Below, piece by piece: positions 1 to 8,373 of a stretch of 63,766 bases of DNA. The translations under genes and the position numbers were made by a program. Source of the DNA: an uncultured Alistipes sp. (GTDB lineage Bacteria > Bacteroidota > Bacteroidia > Bacteroidales > Rikenellaceae); the NCBI GenBank assembly GCA_900539755.1, contig UQDC01000014.1, positions 1 through 63,766 on the forward strand, in the 5' to 3' direction. The first letter of the stretch is position 1. Every line of letters starts with the position of its first letter. The notes beneath the pieces are model-generated. The model was not told the origin of the DNA and made no database searches. It saw only the letters and a program-made list of their open reading frames with translations.

Positions 1-51
1 TTTAGGGGGTCAACTTCCTCCGTTTTTTAGGGGTCAATTTTACCGTTTTTT
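1..51. repeat. Two tandem copies of a ~25-bp unit, possible IS end
   Basis: Two imperfect copies of a 25-bp unit start at 1 and 26. Both begin TTTAGGGG(G)TCAA and run into CCGTTTTTT. Iterated terminal repeats of this sort are found at the ends of IS21-family elements, so this may be the end of an element whose body lies left of the window. No transposase is visible here, so the IS assignment is inference. Confidence 0.35.
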
Positions 52-147
52 CCAATATGGTGATGATTCGATAAAAGGCATTATAAAGTCTTGCAAAGGG
101 CGTGTTCCACCCTCTAAACCAGCTTGTTATTGGTAAAGATACAAAGA

Positions 148-180
148 AGGGAGCAAAACGCTCCCTTTATTTTGCTCCCT
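148..180. terminator. Hairpin with two alternative stems
   Basis: GGGAGC (149-154) pairs with GCTCCC (160-165) and is followed by TTTATTTT, a compact terminator-like structure. The same left arm can instead form an 11-bp stem, AGGGAGCAAAA (148-158) with TTTTGCTCCCT (170-180). It probably ends transcription arriving from the left. Apart from this and the repeats at 1-51, I see nothing else in bases 1-251. Confidence 0.5.
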
Positions 181-251
181 CTAATTCGGGGCGAAAAAAG
201 GAAATCTTTGCAGTGTAAACCTGATTTATTCACCACTTTAAATGTAAAAAA

Positions 252-764
252 ATGGAAAAGATTAATTTGACCACTGCAACCGAACAGAACATGGTAAACA
301 ACGCTGTTATTGCTGAAACCAAAGCCCCGCAGACAAGCACCCGTCGTCGTCGCTCGAATGCACTCCCCATTTGGAATGTCATTGCACAGGCACGTCCTGT
401 CTTTAACGTACAATTGGAGAAGAGCAATTCGGTAAAACTGAAATGCATCGAGAAGTTCATGCACGCTGCTTATGCGGACTCCGATAAGTTTTGGAGTGAT
501 TTCATGGAACAGGTAAACACCTTGCTCGATAGCCGCAGATTCTGGCGTGATTGTGAAGGGATGGGATGCAAACCCGAATATGTGGCCGAACATGTCGTTT
601 TTCTGGGAAGTGCCATGATCAAGAAAGTATTGAAAGAGGGCGTTGCCCGCACTTTAGGAAGCGATATCCAACTGTACAAGGATCGTATTTCCCCAAAAGA
701 GGCCGACCGATTCCTGTTGAAGGATGTGAAACAACTTCCCGAACACACGACTACACAAAACTAA
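252..764 (+). CDS. Conserved-looking hypothetical protein of the mobile region
   Basis: 170-residue protein that I do not recognise. It has no signal peptide or membrane segment. The first 40 residues are polar and include a basic run (TRRRRSN, near residue 31), as in DNA-binding or disordered leaders. The rest looks helical, with aromatic pairs (KFWSDFM, RRFWRD). ATG is at 252 with no clear Shine-Dalgarno sequence. The gene lies between possible IS end repeats and a tyrosine recombinase and is followed by a strong terminator, so it is probably cargo or accessory to the integrated element. Function unknown. Confidence 0.6.
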   Translation: MEKINLTTATEQNMVNNAVIAETKAPQTSTRRRRSNALPIWNVIAQARPVFNVQLEKSNSVKLKCIEKFMHAAYADSDKFWSDFMEQVNTLLDSRRFWRDCEGMGCKPEYVAEHVVFLGSAMIKKVLKEGVARTLGSDIQLYKDRISPKEADRFLLKDVKQLPEHTTTQN

Positions 765-786
765 TTCGGCATTCTGCATGATTGAA

Positions 787-818
787 AAAGGACACTCCCT
801 AAATTGGGGGTGTCCTTT
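787..818. terminator. Bidirectional terminator between converging genes
   Basis: AAAGGACACTCC pairs with GGGTGTCCTTT around a short AT loop, with A and T runs on the two sides. It sits between the stops of the hypothetical gene (764) and the integrase (830, minus), so it can serve both. Confidence 0.8.
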
Positions 819-829
819 CGTTTGGTTGG

Positions 830-2038
830 TTAAAGGAGGTTCTTCATTGCTTCATCGATCTGGAAGTTCTCGAAACTATCCAGATAGATCTGGGTTGTGG
901 AAATGTCCGAGTGACCGAGAGATTCTGAAATGAGGGCAATATTTACACCTGAGCGTTTAAGTACGGTTGCATAGGTGTGACGGGCCACATAGGTTGTTAA
1001 AACCGTTTTTAAGCCCAATAAGCAACTCCACTCCCGCAATCCTTTATTGACATGAACAAGGACTTTATGCACGCGATTATGGATCTGCTGTTCGGTACGA
1101 TGTATTTGATGATTGAGAATGGGGAAAATATAATCTTCTGCCCGTGCCTCCGTACACACATATTTAGCAATAATCTCCTTTGCTTTCGGATGTAACCGAC
1201 ATGTCATTGCTTTGCCTGTTTTATGACGATAGTAGAAGATTCTATCCTCTTCCATATCACCGTAACGTAAGGTTGCAATATCCTTGAAATTGATCCCTGC
1301 CGAGAAATAAGAAAACAAGAAGATATCCCGTGCAAATTCAGTGTATGGCGATCTGGTTTGAGGTAACTCCGCCTGCATCAACCGCTGTATATCCTCTTTA
1401 TGAATGGCACGTTTACGTGTTTGCGTCCAATGTTTGCCCACCTTATAGGAAACAAAGGGATTCTCCTTACAAAGGAAAATTTTATCAGCAGTTGCTTTGT
1501 TATAGACGGCTTTTAGCACACTAAACTTGGTTGCAATAGAATTGGGTTGATTACCCTCTTTTTGCAGGAATCTTTCAAAATCTTCCAATAGGTTAGGTGT
1601 AATATCCTCAAATCGCAATTTGGCTGAATGAAATTTACCGAGCGATGTTCGGGTAGCTTTGTACTTGATAGCCGTATTAATCTTTCCTGCCCGCTCCATC
1701 TCCACAATTTGCCGTTCAAAATAGCTATGGACCAATTGGGGAGTGCATTTTTCCGTAGGATCGAATAAGTTAGCGAAATCGGCTTCCATATCCAACGCTT
1801 CCAATCGTTGGATTTTCTTTTGGTAAGCAGCCAAAGCACCATCAATCTGACTTTGCAAGACAGCACGCTCAGGACAGTCAGGCATCAACATTTCCGTTTT
1901 TTGATCCCAATAACGAGGCTCTACAGACAAGCCGAGAGAAAGTTGTTTAGAGGTACGTTTGTGAATGAACCGTAACATCAAAGGAGACTTTCCGTTTTTA
2001 TAAACGATGTTGGTTCGAAGAATGATTTTGATTTTCAT
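830..2038 (-). CDS. Tyrosine recombinase/integrase, IntDOT-like
   Basis: 402-residue site-specific recombinase of the type carried by Bacteroidota conjugative and mobilizable elements. It has an N-terminal arm-binding region (residues 1-75), a SAM-like core-binding region (about 100-200) and a catalytic domain (about 215-400). Visible catalytic positions are K273 in RHKTGK, R353 in VARHTYAT, H376 in SLGHSD and nucleophile Y385 in TTQIYLDSF. The usual first Arg of the box FxxRGMxF is Ala here (FSAGINF, A247). Loss of this Arg is a known property of IntDOT (Ser there). Length is normal, so the gene looks intact. It is transcribed away from the tRNA-Thr gene, and its upstream region holds direct and inverted repeats that could be integrase sites. 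Confidence 0.9.
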   Translation of the reverse strand: MKIKIILRTNIVYKNGKSPLMLRFIHKRTSKQLSLGLSVEPRYWDQKTEMLMPDCPERAVLQSQIDGALAAYQKKIQRLEALDMEADFANLFDPTEKCTPQLVHSYFERQIVEMERAGKINTAIKYKATRTSLGKFHSAKLRFEDITPNLLEDFERFLQKEGNQPNSIATKFSVLKAVYNKATADKIFLCKENPFVSYKVGKHWTQTRKRAIHKEDIQRLMQAELPQTRSPYTEFARDIFLFSYFSAGINFKDIATLRYGDMEEDRIFYYRHKTGKAMTCRLHPKAKEIIAKYVCTEARAEDYIFPILNHQIHRTEQQIHNRVHKVLVHVNKGLREWSCLLGLKTVLTTYVARHTYATVLKRSGVNIALISESLGHSDISTTQIYLDSFENFQIDEAMKNLL

Positions 2039-2040
2039 TT

Positions 2041-2059
2041 ACTTGCGTATTGCGCAAGT
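2041..2059. repeat. Inverted repeat in the integrase leader
   Basis: ACTTGCG (2041-2047) and CGCAAGT (2053-2059) form a perfect 7-bp stem with a 5-base loop, 3 bases upstream of the integrase ATG. In the integrase mRNA it would occlude the translation start, so it may limit integrase expression. It could also be an integrase or excisionase site. Confidence 0.5.
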
Positions 2060-2078
2060 GATCTCGAGTAAGGATTTT

Positions 2079-2101
2079 ATGTCCAACATTATGTCCAACA
2101 T
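2079..2101. repeat. Tandem direct repeat ATGTCCAACAT x2
   Basis: ATGTCCAACAT occurs at 2079-2089 and again at 2091-2101, a 12-bp period. Short direct repeats next to the integrase gene are typical of arm-type sites bound by the N-terminal domain of such integrases. The assignment is inference from position. Confidence 0.5.
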
Positions 2102-2148
2102 TTCACTTCAAGAAACGCTTTTCACCCCTGTTTACTCCCGAAACAGCA

Positions 2149-2182
2149 CAAAAAAAGCGACTATGGTTTTTCATAGTCGCTT
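2149..2182 (-). terminator. Terminator of the tRNA operon
   Basis: On the minus strand AAGCGACTATG and CATAGTCGCTT form an 11-bp stem with a 6-base loop, followed by seven T residues (A run at 2149-2155 on the plus strand). It lies directly downstream of tRNA-Thr(GGT). Confidence 0.85.
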
Positions 2183-2191
2183 GATTCTGAG

Positions 2192-2263
<72 letters not shown>

Positions 2264-2303
2264 ATGGTAAAAAAAATCCGTGCGAGTGAATCGCTACGGT
2301 TGG

Positions 2304-2376
2304 AGCGGAAGACGAGATTCGAACCCGCGACCATTAGCTTGGAAGGCTAATGCTCTACCAACTGAGCTACTTCCGC
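2304..2376 (-). tRNA. tRNA-Gly (anticodon TCC)
   Basis: Cloverleaf on the minus strand: acceptor GCGGAAG/CTTCCGC, anticodon loop CTTCCAA (TCC), T-arm GGGTTCGAATC. It is third in the tRNA operon. Confidence 0.95.
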
Positions 2377-2385
2377 AGAGTATTG

Positions 2386-2467
2386 TGGGCGGAGATGGAT
2401 TCGAACCACCGAAGTCGAAGACAGCAGATTTACAGTCTGCCCCATTTGGCCACTCTGGTATCCGCCC
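2386..2467 (-). tRNA. tRNA-Tyr (anticodon GTA)
   Basis: 82-base class II tRNA on the minus strand with a long variable arm. Acceptor GGGCGGA/TCCGCCC, anticodon loop TGTAAAT (GTA), discriminator A. Confidence 0.95.
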
Positions 2468-2491
2468 TAATAAAACAATCGAAGAACTTTG

Positions 2492-2565
2492 AGCCGATGG
2501 AGGGATTCGAACCCCCGACCAGCTGATTACAAATCAGCTGCTCTGGCCAACTGAGCTACATCGGC
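2492..2565 (-). tRNA. tRNA-Thr (anticodon TGT)
   Basis: Cloverleaf on the minus strand: acceptor GCCGATG/CATCGGC, anticodon loop TTGTAAT (TGT), T-arm GGGTTCGAATCC. It is first in the operon Thr-Tyr-Gly-Thr. Confidence 0.95.
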
Positions 2566-2587
2566 AGGTTTTACCCTTTCAGCGGCA

Positions 2588-2618
2588 CAAAAGTAAGCAT
2601 CTTTTTTTATTCTGCAAA
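2588..2618 (-). promoter_or_regulatory. Promoter of the tRNA operon (perfect Bacteroidota consensus)
   Basis: Read on the minus strand: TTTG (2618-2615), exactly 19 bases, then TACTTTTG (2595-2588). This matches TTTG-N19-TAnnTTTG fully and ends 22 bases before the first tRNA. It lies in the 351-base AT-rich gap 2566-2916, which otherwise holds only the GH2 promoter. Confidence 0.9.
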
Positions 2619-2856
2619 ACTCTTGGGCGTTTTTTTAGTAAATATTTATAGTTGCGTATTGGATGAAGAACATTTTGATTGCTTAAACACCTGCTGATGA
2701 GTACTAAATTGATTTGCGCGCAATGCTGAAATTTTATGCATCAAAATAGTTGAAAGATCTTAAAATTGCTTATGTGTTGTTTCGTGTTTGTGAGAAGTAT
2801 TCAAAAATAGGCGTTTTTATAATGACAGAGCTATATTGGTAGGGTAATATTGAAGA

Positions 2857-2888
2857 TTTGTAATCCAATGAGAATTAGTTTATCTTTG
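2857..2888 (+). promoter_or_regulatory. Promoter of the GH2 gene
   Basis: TTTG (2857-2860), 20 bases, TATCTTTG (2881-2888). Consensus elements with near-ideal spacing, 28 bases upstream of the ATG. Confidence 0.8.
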
Positions 2889-2916
2889 TAGGACTTAAAC
2901 ATTAAAATTAATTGAA

Positions 2917-4842
2917 ATGTTAAAACGGAGGATAAAACAAGTTAATGTAGGCATATTGTTGTTGGTTATTATGTCTATTTTTGACAATAACATCATGGCT
3001 GCTATTCCTCGCCCGGAATATCCACGTCCCCAGTTTGAACGTGAGACTTGGATAAATCTGAACGGTACTTGGGATTATGTTTTTGATTTGGTTGGTTCGG
3101 GTATTGAACGGGGATACGAGGCTGCTACTTCGTTTGAGGGGAAAATTACGGTTCCTTTTTGTCCAGAAAGCCAACTATCGGGAATTGGTTACACTGATTT
3201 TATTCCATACATGTGGTATCATCGTGTACTGGATATTCCATTAGCATGGCAGAATAAAGATATATTGCTCAATTTTGGAGCGGTTTATAATGAAGCTGAA
3301 ATTTATATTGATGGTCAGTTTGTCGGGCGGCACTTTGGGGGAAGCACTTCATTCAGTGTCGATTTGACTCCTTATGTACAACCGGGTTCTACGCATCATC
3401 TTGTCGTTTATGTATCCAGTGATGTCCGTTCTGTATTGCAGGGGGCGGGTAAACAGAGTTTGTGTTATGCTTCCAAAGATTGTAATTATACTCGAACTAC
3501 TGGTATATGGCAAACTGTTTGGATGGAGGCTGTGGATCCTGCTGGTTTGATGTCTGTGCATACAGTGACGGATATTGATCAACAGCAGCTGGTAATTTAT
3601 CCGCGATTCCGACATGAATCGGAGAATCGGTTGCAGATAGAGGTTTACGATGGTTCGAAAATCGTAAGTAAAGCTGATGTCGCAGCATCGAATAGTTCTG
3701 TGGCTGTTCTACCTATTCGTAATGTTAAGTTATGGAGTCCCGAATCACCGTTTTTATATGACATACATTATCGTGTAATCAACTCCCATGGTGAGGTAAT
3801 CGATGAAGTGCGATCATATGTGGGTATGCGTAAGATACATATCGAGGACAATAAGATCTACCTTAATAACAAGCCTTATTACCAAAGGCTGGTATTGGAT
3901 CAAGGTTTTTATCCGGATGGTATTTGGACGGCACCTACAGACGAAGCTCTGAAAAGGGATATTGAATTGGGTAAACAAGCGGGTTTCAATGGAGCTCGGT
4001 TGCATCAGAAAGCTTTTGAAGAACGTTATCATTATTGGGCAGATAAATTAGGTTATTTGACATGGGGAGAAATGGCTTGTTGGGGGATGGATTTGAATAA
4101 TCCTGTAGCAGGACGTAATTTTTTATCCGAGTGGAGAGATCTGATTATCCGTGATCGGAATCATCCGTCAATAGTGATATGGACGCCGTTAAATGAACAA
4201 TTTTGGCCCGATCGTTATCATTATCCTCGTTTGGTTGCAGATGTGTATGATTTAACCAAACAGCTTGACCCAACTCGGCCAGTCAATGATGTTAGCGGGG
4301 CCGTGCATGTGAAGACTGATTTGTGGACGATACATTGTTATGAACAAGATCCTGATTTACTAAGGGTTAAAATTTATGATAGACAACGAGATGAGTTTTA
4401 TAAGCACCAATATTGGCCGCAAGTTCCTATGTATAATACGGGTTGTAACCAATTGCCTGACAAAGTCCGATATGAATTTCCCGAATATGATGGTCAGAAG
4501 CCATTTATTGTAGACGAATTTGGTGGCATTAAATGGTCATCGGATCAATCACAGCAAGTAGGTAATGATAATACTATGTCATGGGGATATGGTAATGCGC
4601 CGCAGACAATGGCTGAGTTTTATGCTCGACTAAAAGGACAAGTAGATGCGGTATTGGTGCATGGAGATAAAGTAGGAGGGTATTGTTATACTCAATTAAC
4701 CGATGTGGAGCAGGAGCAAAATGGTATTTATAATTATGATCGTACTCCAAAGTTTAACATGCAGTTAATTCGAGAAATTTTTAACCGAACGCCTGAAGAT
4801 TTTCAGAAAGATTCAAGGTTTGAGAGTAACAGTAAATTTTAA
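2917..4842 (+). CDS. Glycoside hydrolase family 2 protein, exported
   Basis: 641-residue beta-glycosidase of family GH2 (beta-galactosidase/glucuronidase type). A hydrophobic N-terminus (about residues 10-29) should export it to the periplasm. A jelly-roll sugar-binding domain (about 35-200) carries NLNGTWDY. An immunoglobulin-like domain (about 210-305) and a TIM barrel follow. Visible catalytic residues are acid/base E427 in TPLNEQFW and nucleophile E534 in IVDEFGG. It lacks the extra C-terminal domains of large LacZ enzymes, so the substrate cannot be read. The gene is alone, has its own promoter, and looks more AT-rich than its neighbours, which with its place beside a tRNA operon suggests later acquisition. 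Confidence 0.88.
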   Translation: MLKRRIKQVNVGILLLVIMSIFDNNIMAAIPRPEYPRPQFERETWINLNGTWDYVFDLVGSGIERGYEAATSFEGKITVPFCPESQLSGIGYTDFIPYMWYHRVLDIPLAWQNKDILLNFGAVYNEAEIYIDGQFVGRHFGGSTSFSVDLTPYVQPGSTHHLVVYVSSDVRSVLQGAGKQSLCYASKDCNYTRTTGIWQTVWMEAVDPAGLMSVHTVTDIDQQQLVIYPRFRHESENRLQIEVYDGSKIVSKADVAASNSSVAVLPIRNVKLWSPESPFLYDIHYRVINSHGEVIDEVRSYVGMRKIHIEDNKIYLNNKPYYQRLVLDQGFYPDGIWTAPTDEALKRDIELGKQAGFNGARLHQKAFEERYHYWADKLGYLTWGEMACWGMDLNNPVAGRNFLSEWRDLIIRDRNHPSIVIWTPLNEQFWPDRYHYPRLVADVYDLTKQLDPTRPVNDVSGAVHVKTDLWTIHCYEQDPDLLRVKIYDRQRDEFYKHQYWPQVPMYNTGCNQLPDKVRYEFPEYDGQKPFIVDEFGGIKWSSDQSQQVGNDNTMSWGYGNAPQTMAEFYARLKGQVDAVLVHGDKVGGYCYTQLTDVEQEQNGIYNYDRTPKFNMQLIREIFNRTPEDFQKDSRFESNSKF

Positions 4843-4882
4843 TAGAATTGTAATATTCAGTTATAGTTTGATTAAAAAAGCG

Positions 4883-4890
4883 TATTTTTG
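4883..4890 (+). promoter_or_regulatory. Probable -7 element of the SDR gene
   Basis: TATTTTTG matches TAnnTTTG, 62 bases before the ATG. No clear TTTG lies 19 bases upstream. Confidence 0.5.
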
Positions 4891-4952
4891 CGCCAGCAAA
4901 AGGTTGAGAACCGTATAGAACCTAAAAATTGTAAAAAAAACTATACCGAATC

Positions 4953-5909
4953 ATGAAGAGAATATTGATCGTAGGAGCTGGCGGACAGATTGGTTCCGAA
5001 TTGACTGTTTATCTGAGAAGCATTTATGGGGAGTCCAATGTTGTTGCATCGGATATGCGCGAGTGTCCCGCACTTGGAGAGTCAGGTCCTTTCGAACATC
5101 TGGATGCTTTGGATACAAAGGCTTTTGCAGAGATTGTAAGCAAATACAAGATTGATGCGATTTTCAACTTGGTTGCTTTGTTGAGTGCAACTGGAGAGAA
5201 GATTCCTCAGAAAGCATGGCAGATCAACATCGGGGCTTTGATGAATTCGCTCGAGATTGCCCGTGAATATAAATGTGCCGTTTTCACCCCCAGTTCAATT
5301 GGAGCTTTTGGTCCCTCGACTCCTAAGGATAAAACCCCGCAGGATACTTTGATGCGTCCGACCTCCATGTATGGTGTCTGCAAGGTGACAGGAGAGCTGC
5401 TTGGTGATTACTATTATACTCGTTTTGGTGTGGATGCCCGCAGTGTCCGTTTCCCAGGCCTGATTTCAAATGTAACGCTTCCGGGTGGCGGAACGACAGA
5501 TTATGCTGTGGAGATCTTCTATGAGGCGGTTAAGAATGGCAAATTCACCTGTCCGGTTCCATCGGATGTCTATATGGACATGATGTATATGCCGGATGCA
5601 TTGCGTGCTTGCGTTGAATTGATGGAGGCAGATCCTTCGAAATTGATCCACCGTAACAGCTTCAATATTGCATCAATGAGTTTTACTCCGGAGATTATTT
5701 GCGAGCAGGTTAAGAAGTTGGTTCCGGGCTTTACGATGGATTACAATGTCGATCCGGTTAAGGAGAGCATCGCTCGCAGTTGGCCCAATTCGTTGGACGA
5801 TACTTGCGCTCGTGAAGAGTGGGGTTGGGCTCCGAAATGGGATTTGGCTTCGATGTCGGTTGATATGCTCGAAAAAATCCGCGAGAAAAAGGCCAAAGGT
5901 TTATTGTAA
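4953..5909 (+). CDS. NAD-dependent epimerase/dehydratase, L-threonine 3-dehydrogenase-like
   Basis: 318-residue extended short-chain dehydrogenase/reductase. The Rossmann motif G8xxG11xxG14 is at the N-terminus. The catalytic pair is Y140/K144 in MYGVCK, preceded by the Ser-containing strand TPSSIGAFGP. The overall pattern resembles the epimerase-like L-threonine 3-dehydrogenases common in Bacteroidota, which oxidise threonine to 2-amino-3-ketobutyrate for conversion to glycine and acetyl-CoA. I see no 2-amino-3-ketobutyrate CoA ligase gene nearby, so the exact substrate is inferred from family resemblance. Cytosolic, monocistronic, followed by a terminator. Confidence 0.85.
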   Translation: MKRILIVGAGGQIGSELTVYLRSIYGESNVVASDMRECPALGESGPFEHLDALDTKAFAEIVSKYKIDAIFNLVALLSATGEKIPQKAWQINIGALMNSLEIAREYKCAVFTPSSIGAFGPSTPKDKTPQDTLMRPTSMYGVCKVTGELLGDYYYTRFGVDARSVRFPGLISNVTLPGGGTTDYAVEIFYEAVKNGKFTCPVPSDVYMDMMYMPDALRACVELMEADPSKLIHRNSFNIASMSFTPEIICEQVKKLVPGFTMDYNVDPVKESIARSWPNSLDDTCAREEWGWAPKWDLASMSVDMLEKIREKKAKGLL

Positions 5910-6044
5910 TTAAGGCGGGTTGTGTGATTGAACCTTACTACTTTGAGGAATTGTATTTTGCAAGGGATGTTGGTGAGTCAGCGAAAGTAGATGCTCATGA
6001 ACAATGGTAATGGTTTGATCACGGAACTTTAAAGAATATCAAAG

Positions 6045-6080
6045 AAAGCCCCCTGTATCGTTAAGATGCAGGGGGCTTTT
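6045..6080 (+). terminator. Terminator downstream of the SDR gene
   Basis: AAAGCCCCCTGTATC and GATGCAGGGGGCTTTT form a long GC-rich stem with a 5-base loop. Confidence 0.85.
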
Positions 6081-6337
6081 GTATCGAGTCAGGAGTAAGA
6101 AGACAGATGCGGTCTCTTATTCTTTTCTTTTTCCTTCTATTTGACGGATCCTATTTTGTTCTGTCCTGTTAGTTCTGTTTGTTCTCTCTGGCCGGTTCTG
6201 TTCCGGGGCTGTTGGAAATATTGAGCAATCGGGGGTATTCGATTGGGGCGTGAACCGGTTAGTGTAAACCAGCGTGGTACATTGGCGCTGATCCCTAATT
6301 GTTCCGATTGTGTTAAACGGATTGTGCTCAATACGTT

Positions 6338-7666
6338 TTATTCGACGTAAAGGACGAGACCTTTGAGATATTCTCCTTCCGGATGGTAGATGTTGACCGG
6401 ATGGTCGGCCGGTTGGGTGAGCTGGTGCAGGATGCGGACATTGCGACCGGCAATGGCAGCCGCAGAGAATACAGCCATGCGGAACTGTTCCCGATTGACC
6501 GCTTGTGAGCAGCTGAAGGTGAAGAGAATGCCACCCGGTTTGATCTGGCGGAAGGCTTGGGCATTGAGCCGTTTGTAGCCTTGCAGAGCATTGCCCAACA
6601 CTTTGTGATGTTTGGCAAATGCCGGCGGGTCAAGGATAATCAAATCGTAACGATCATCCATTTTGCGAAGGTAGTCAAAGGCGTCTTGAGCGATAGCTTG
6701 GTGTGGGGCTTGTTCGCCGAAGTTCAGAGTAACGTTTTGTGCCGCCAATTGGACAGCCAGTTCCGAACTGTCGACCGAATCTACTTGCAGGGCTCCTCCT
6801 GCCAGTGCGTAAACCGAAAAGCCTCCGGTATAACAGAACGTGTTGAGGACAGTGCGTCCTTTGGCATAACGTTTCACCAGTTCACGGTTTTCACGTTGGT
6901 CGATGAAAAATCCGGTTTTTTGCCCCTGTTCCCAGTTGACCATAAATCGGTTGCCGTTTTCCAATACAGGTTCCGAACTGACATTGGCTTCTCCCCACAA
7001 GTAGCAGTCTTGTGCGTTGAGTCCGGCGTTGTAGGGAAGGGTACCGCCACTTTTGTCGAAAATGGATTTTATGCGATTTCCGTACGCGTTTCGCAGAGCT
7101 GTGCAGATTGCCTTCCGGCTGCGATACATTCCTACGCTGTGACATTGTACGACAGCAGTTGTGCCATAGATGTCGATGACGAGACCCGGTAGGGAATCGC
7201 CTTCACCGTGAACCAACCGATAGCAGGTGGTTTGTGGGTTATTGGTGAGTCCGAGAGCTTCTCGCATGTGGTAGGCCAGTTCGATGCGCTCGTTCCACCA
7301 CGATTGATCGATCGTTTCGTCGGCAAATGACAGTACACGTATTGTAATTGATCCGATCTGATAATGGCCCCGTGCGATGAAATCTCCCTGCGAGGTGTAC
7401 ACATCCACAAGATCACCCTCAGCAGGAGTACCCTCCATTCTGTTGATGGCTCCGGAGAAGATCCAGGGATGGAAACGCAGCAGAGACTCTTCTTTCCCAC
7501 GACGTAATATACAGCGAGCTGTCGGGATTGACGAGGTTTCTGTTATGGATGTTGCAGCAGTTGGTGCCAAAACGGTTTTGTTGCGGTGTTGGTCTTGTGA
7601 GTGATCAGCTGCGACGTTGTGCATGGCTGCATCTGTTTTGGACTGTGCTGATTTAGCTTTTGACAT
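6338..7666 (-). CDS. Class I SAM-dependent rRNA (cytosine-C5) methyltransferase, RlmI-like
   Basis: 442-residue cytosolic enzyme expected to methylate C5 of a 23S rRNA cytosine. A PUA RNA-binding domain starts near residue 51 (RCILRRGKE...HPWIFSGAI). A central domain follows, then the Rossmann methyltransferase fold with the SAM loop NTFCYTGGFSVYAL, the motif ILDPPAF and the Cys-containing FTFSCSQ. Homologues are usually near 390-400 residues. Here the first 50 residues are an extra Ala/Ser/Thr/Gln-rich leader. A later start cannot be excluded, but no Met lies close to the PUA start. It is the last gene of a leftward cluster with the exonuclease, RecQ and nitroreductase-like genes. Confidence 0.88.
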   Translation of the reverse strand: MSKAKSAQSKTDAAMHNVAADHSQDQHRNKTVLAPTAATSITETSSIPTARCILRRGKEESLLRFHPWIFSGAINRMEGTPAEGDLVDVYTSQGDFIARGHYQIGSITIRVLSFADETIDQSWWNERIELAYHMREALGLTNNPQTTCYRLVHGEGDSLPGLVIDIYGTTAVVQCHSVGMYRSRKAICTALRNAYGNRIKSIFDKSGGTLPYNAGLNAQDCYLWGEANVSSEPVLENGNRFMVNWEQGQKTGFFIDQRENRELVKRYAKGRTVLNTFCYTGGFSVYALAGGALQVDSVDSSELAVQLAAQNVTLNFGEQAPHQAIAQDAFDYLRKMDDRYDLIILDPPAFAKHHKVLGNALQGYKRLNAQAFRQIKPGGILFTFSCSQAVNREQFRMAVFSAAAIAGRNVRILHQLTQPADHPVNIYHPEGEYLKGLVLYVE

Positions 7667-7779
7667 AATCTATCGTTTCTGAAGCAAACTCCTGTTTCAG
7701 GGAGGCTTATGTTATGCAGTAGCAGTTGAAGAAAAGGAATTTGAGCTATTTATTACATTACTCTCCGTTCCGTAAGAGG

Positions 7780-8361
7780 TCACTGTTGTTCGGTCAGTCG
7801 GACGTATATCTCCCGACTTACCCAAGCGTCAGTAGCGGCATAGAGCTGTTGGGCTGGAGTCAGATTGGCCGCTTCCCAGTTACTCAGCCGTTGGGCTTTC
7901 GAAATTTTGATTTGCAGGGTGATGGCGGCCATTTTACGGAGACTCAATTCACTGATTCCATATTCGCCGACAATGCTTTGCAGATCAATAAAGCCTTTGG
8001 GGGTAAAACAGCGTAATTTTTGCAGCCCACGGATATCATCCCGGATGGCTGCTCCGATTTTGATGGTTTTGGGGTTTTCCAGCAGTCGCAGTAAAGGACG
8101 TTCGAGAGCCACCTTATTGAGACGGAACAAGAAAGCCCGCTCACCGGAGGAGAGTTGTAACAATGAGATTTTGTTGGAGACACCCTTTGAAAATGAGGGG
8201 CGAGTTTCGGTATCGAATCCGATCAAGGGTTGCGAACTGAGGTATTCACACGCTTCGACAATGGCCTGAGGAGTATCCACCACAACGATTTCGCCGTGGA
8301 ATGCGCCGACTGGAAGTTCATTGACCTCTTCGCTGGTTATACTCTCTTGAAATTTTGGCAT
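7780..8361 (-). CDS. 3'-5' exonuclease (DEDDy, RNase D-like)
   Basis: 193-residue single-domain exonuclease. Exo I is FDTET (D50, E52). Exo II lies in the GAAIRDD region. Exo III is YAATDAWVSREIY, with the Tyr and Asp spacing of the DEDDy class. It lacks the HRDC domains of true RNase D, so its target (RNA or DNA ends) is open. It starts 12 bases after the RecQ stop, and this small exonuclease beside RecQ suggests a shared role in DNA end processing. Confidence 0.85.
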   Translation of the reverse strand: MPKFQESITSEEVNELPVGAFHGEIVVVDTPQAIVEACEYLSSQPLIGFDTETRPSFSKGVSNKISLLQLSSGERAFLFRLNKVALERPLLRLLENPKTIKIGAAIRDDIRGLQKLRCFTPKGFIDLQSIVGEYGISELSLRKMAAITLQIKISKAQRLSNWEAANLTPAQQLYAATDAWVSREIYVRLTEQQ

Positions 8362-8373
8362 TGCGGGTCAAAG

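Noticed and set aside
2280..2492. 70-codon plus-strand frame over the tRNA genes
   Set aside because: It is a translation of the antisense of tRNA-Gly and tRNA-Tyr, a common false annotation.
6557..7192. 211-codon plus-strand frame
   Set aside because: Antisense to the RlmI-like methyltransferase.
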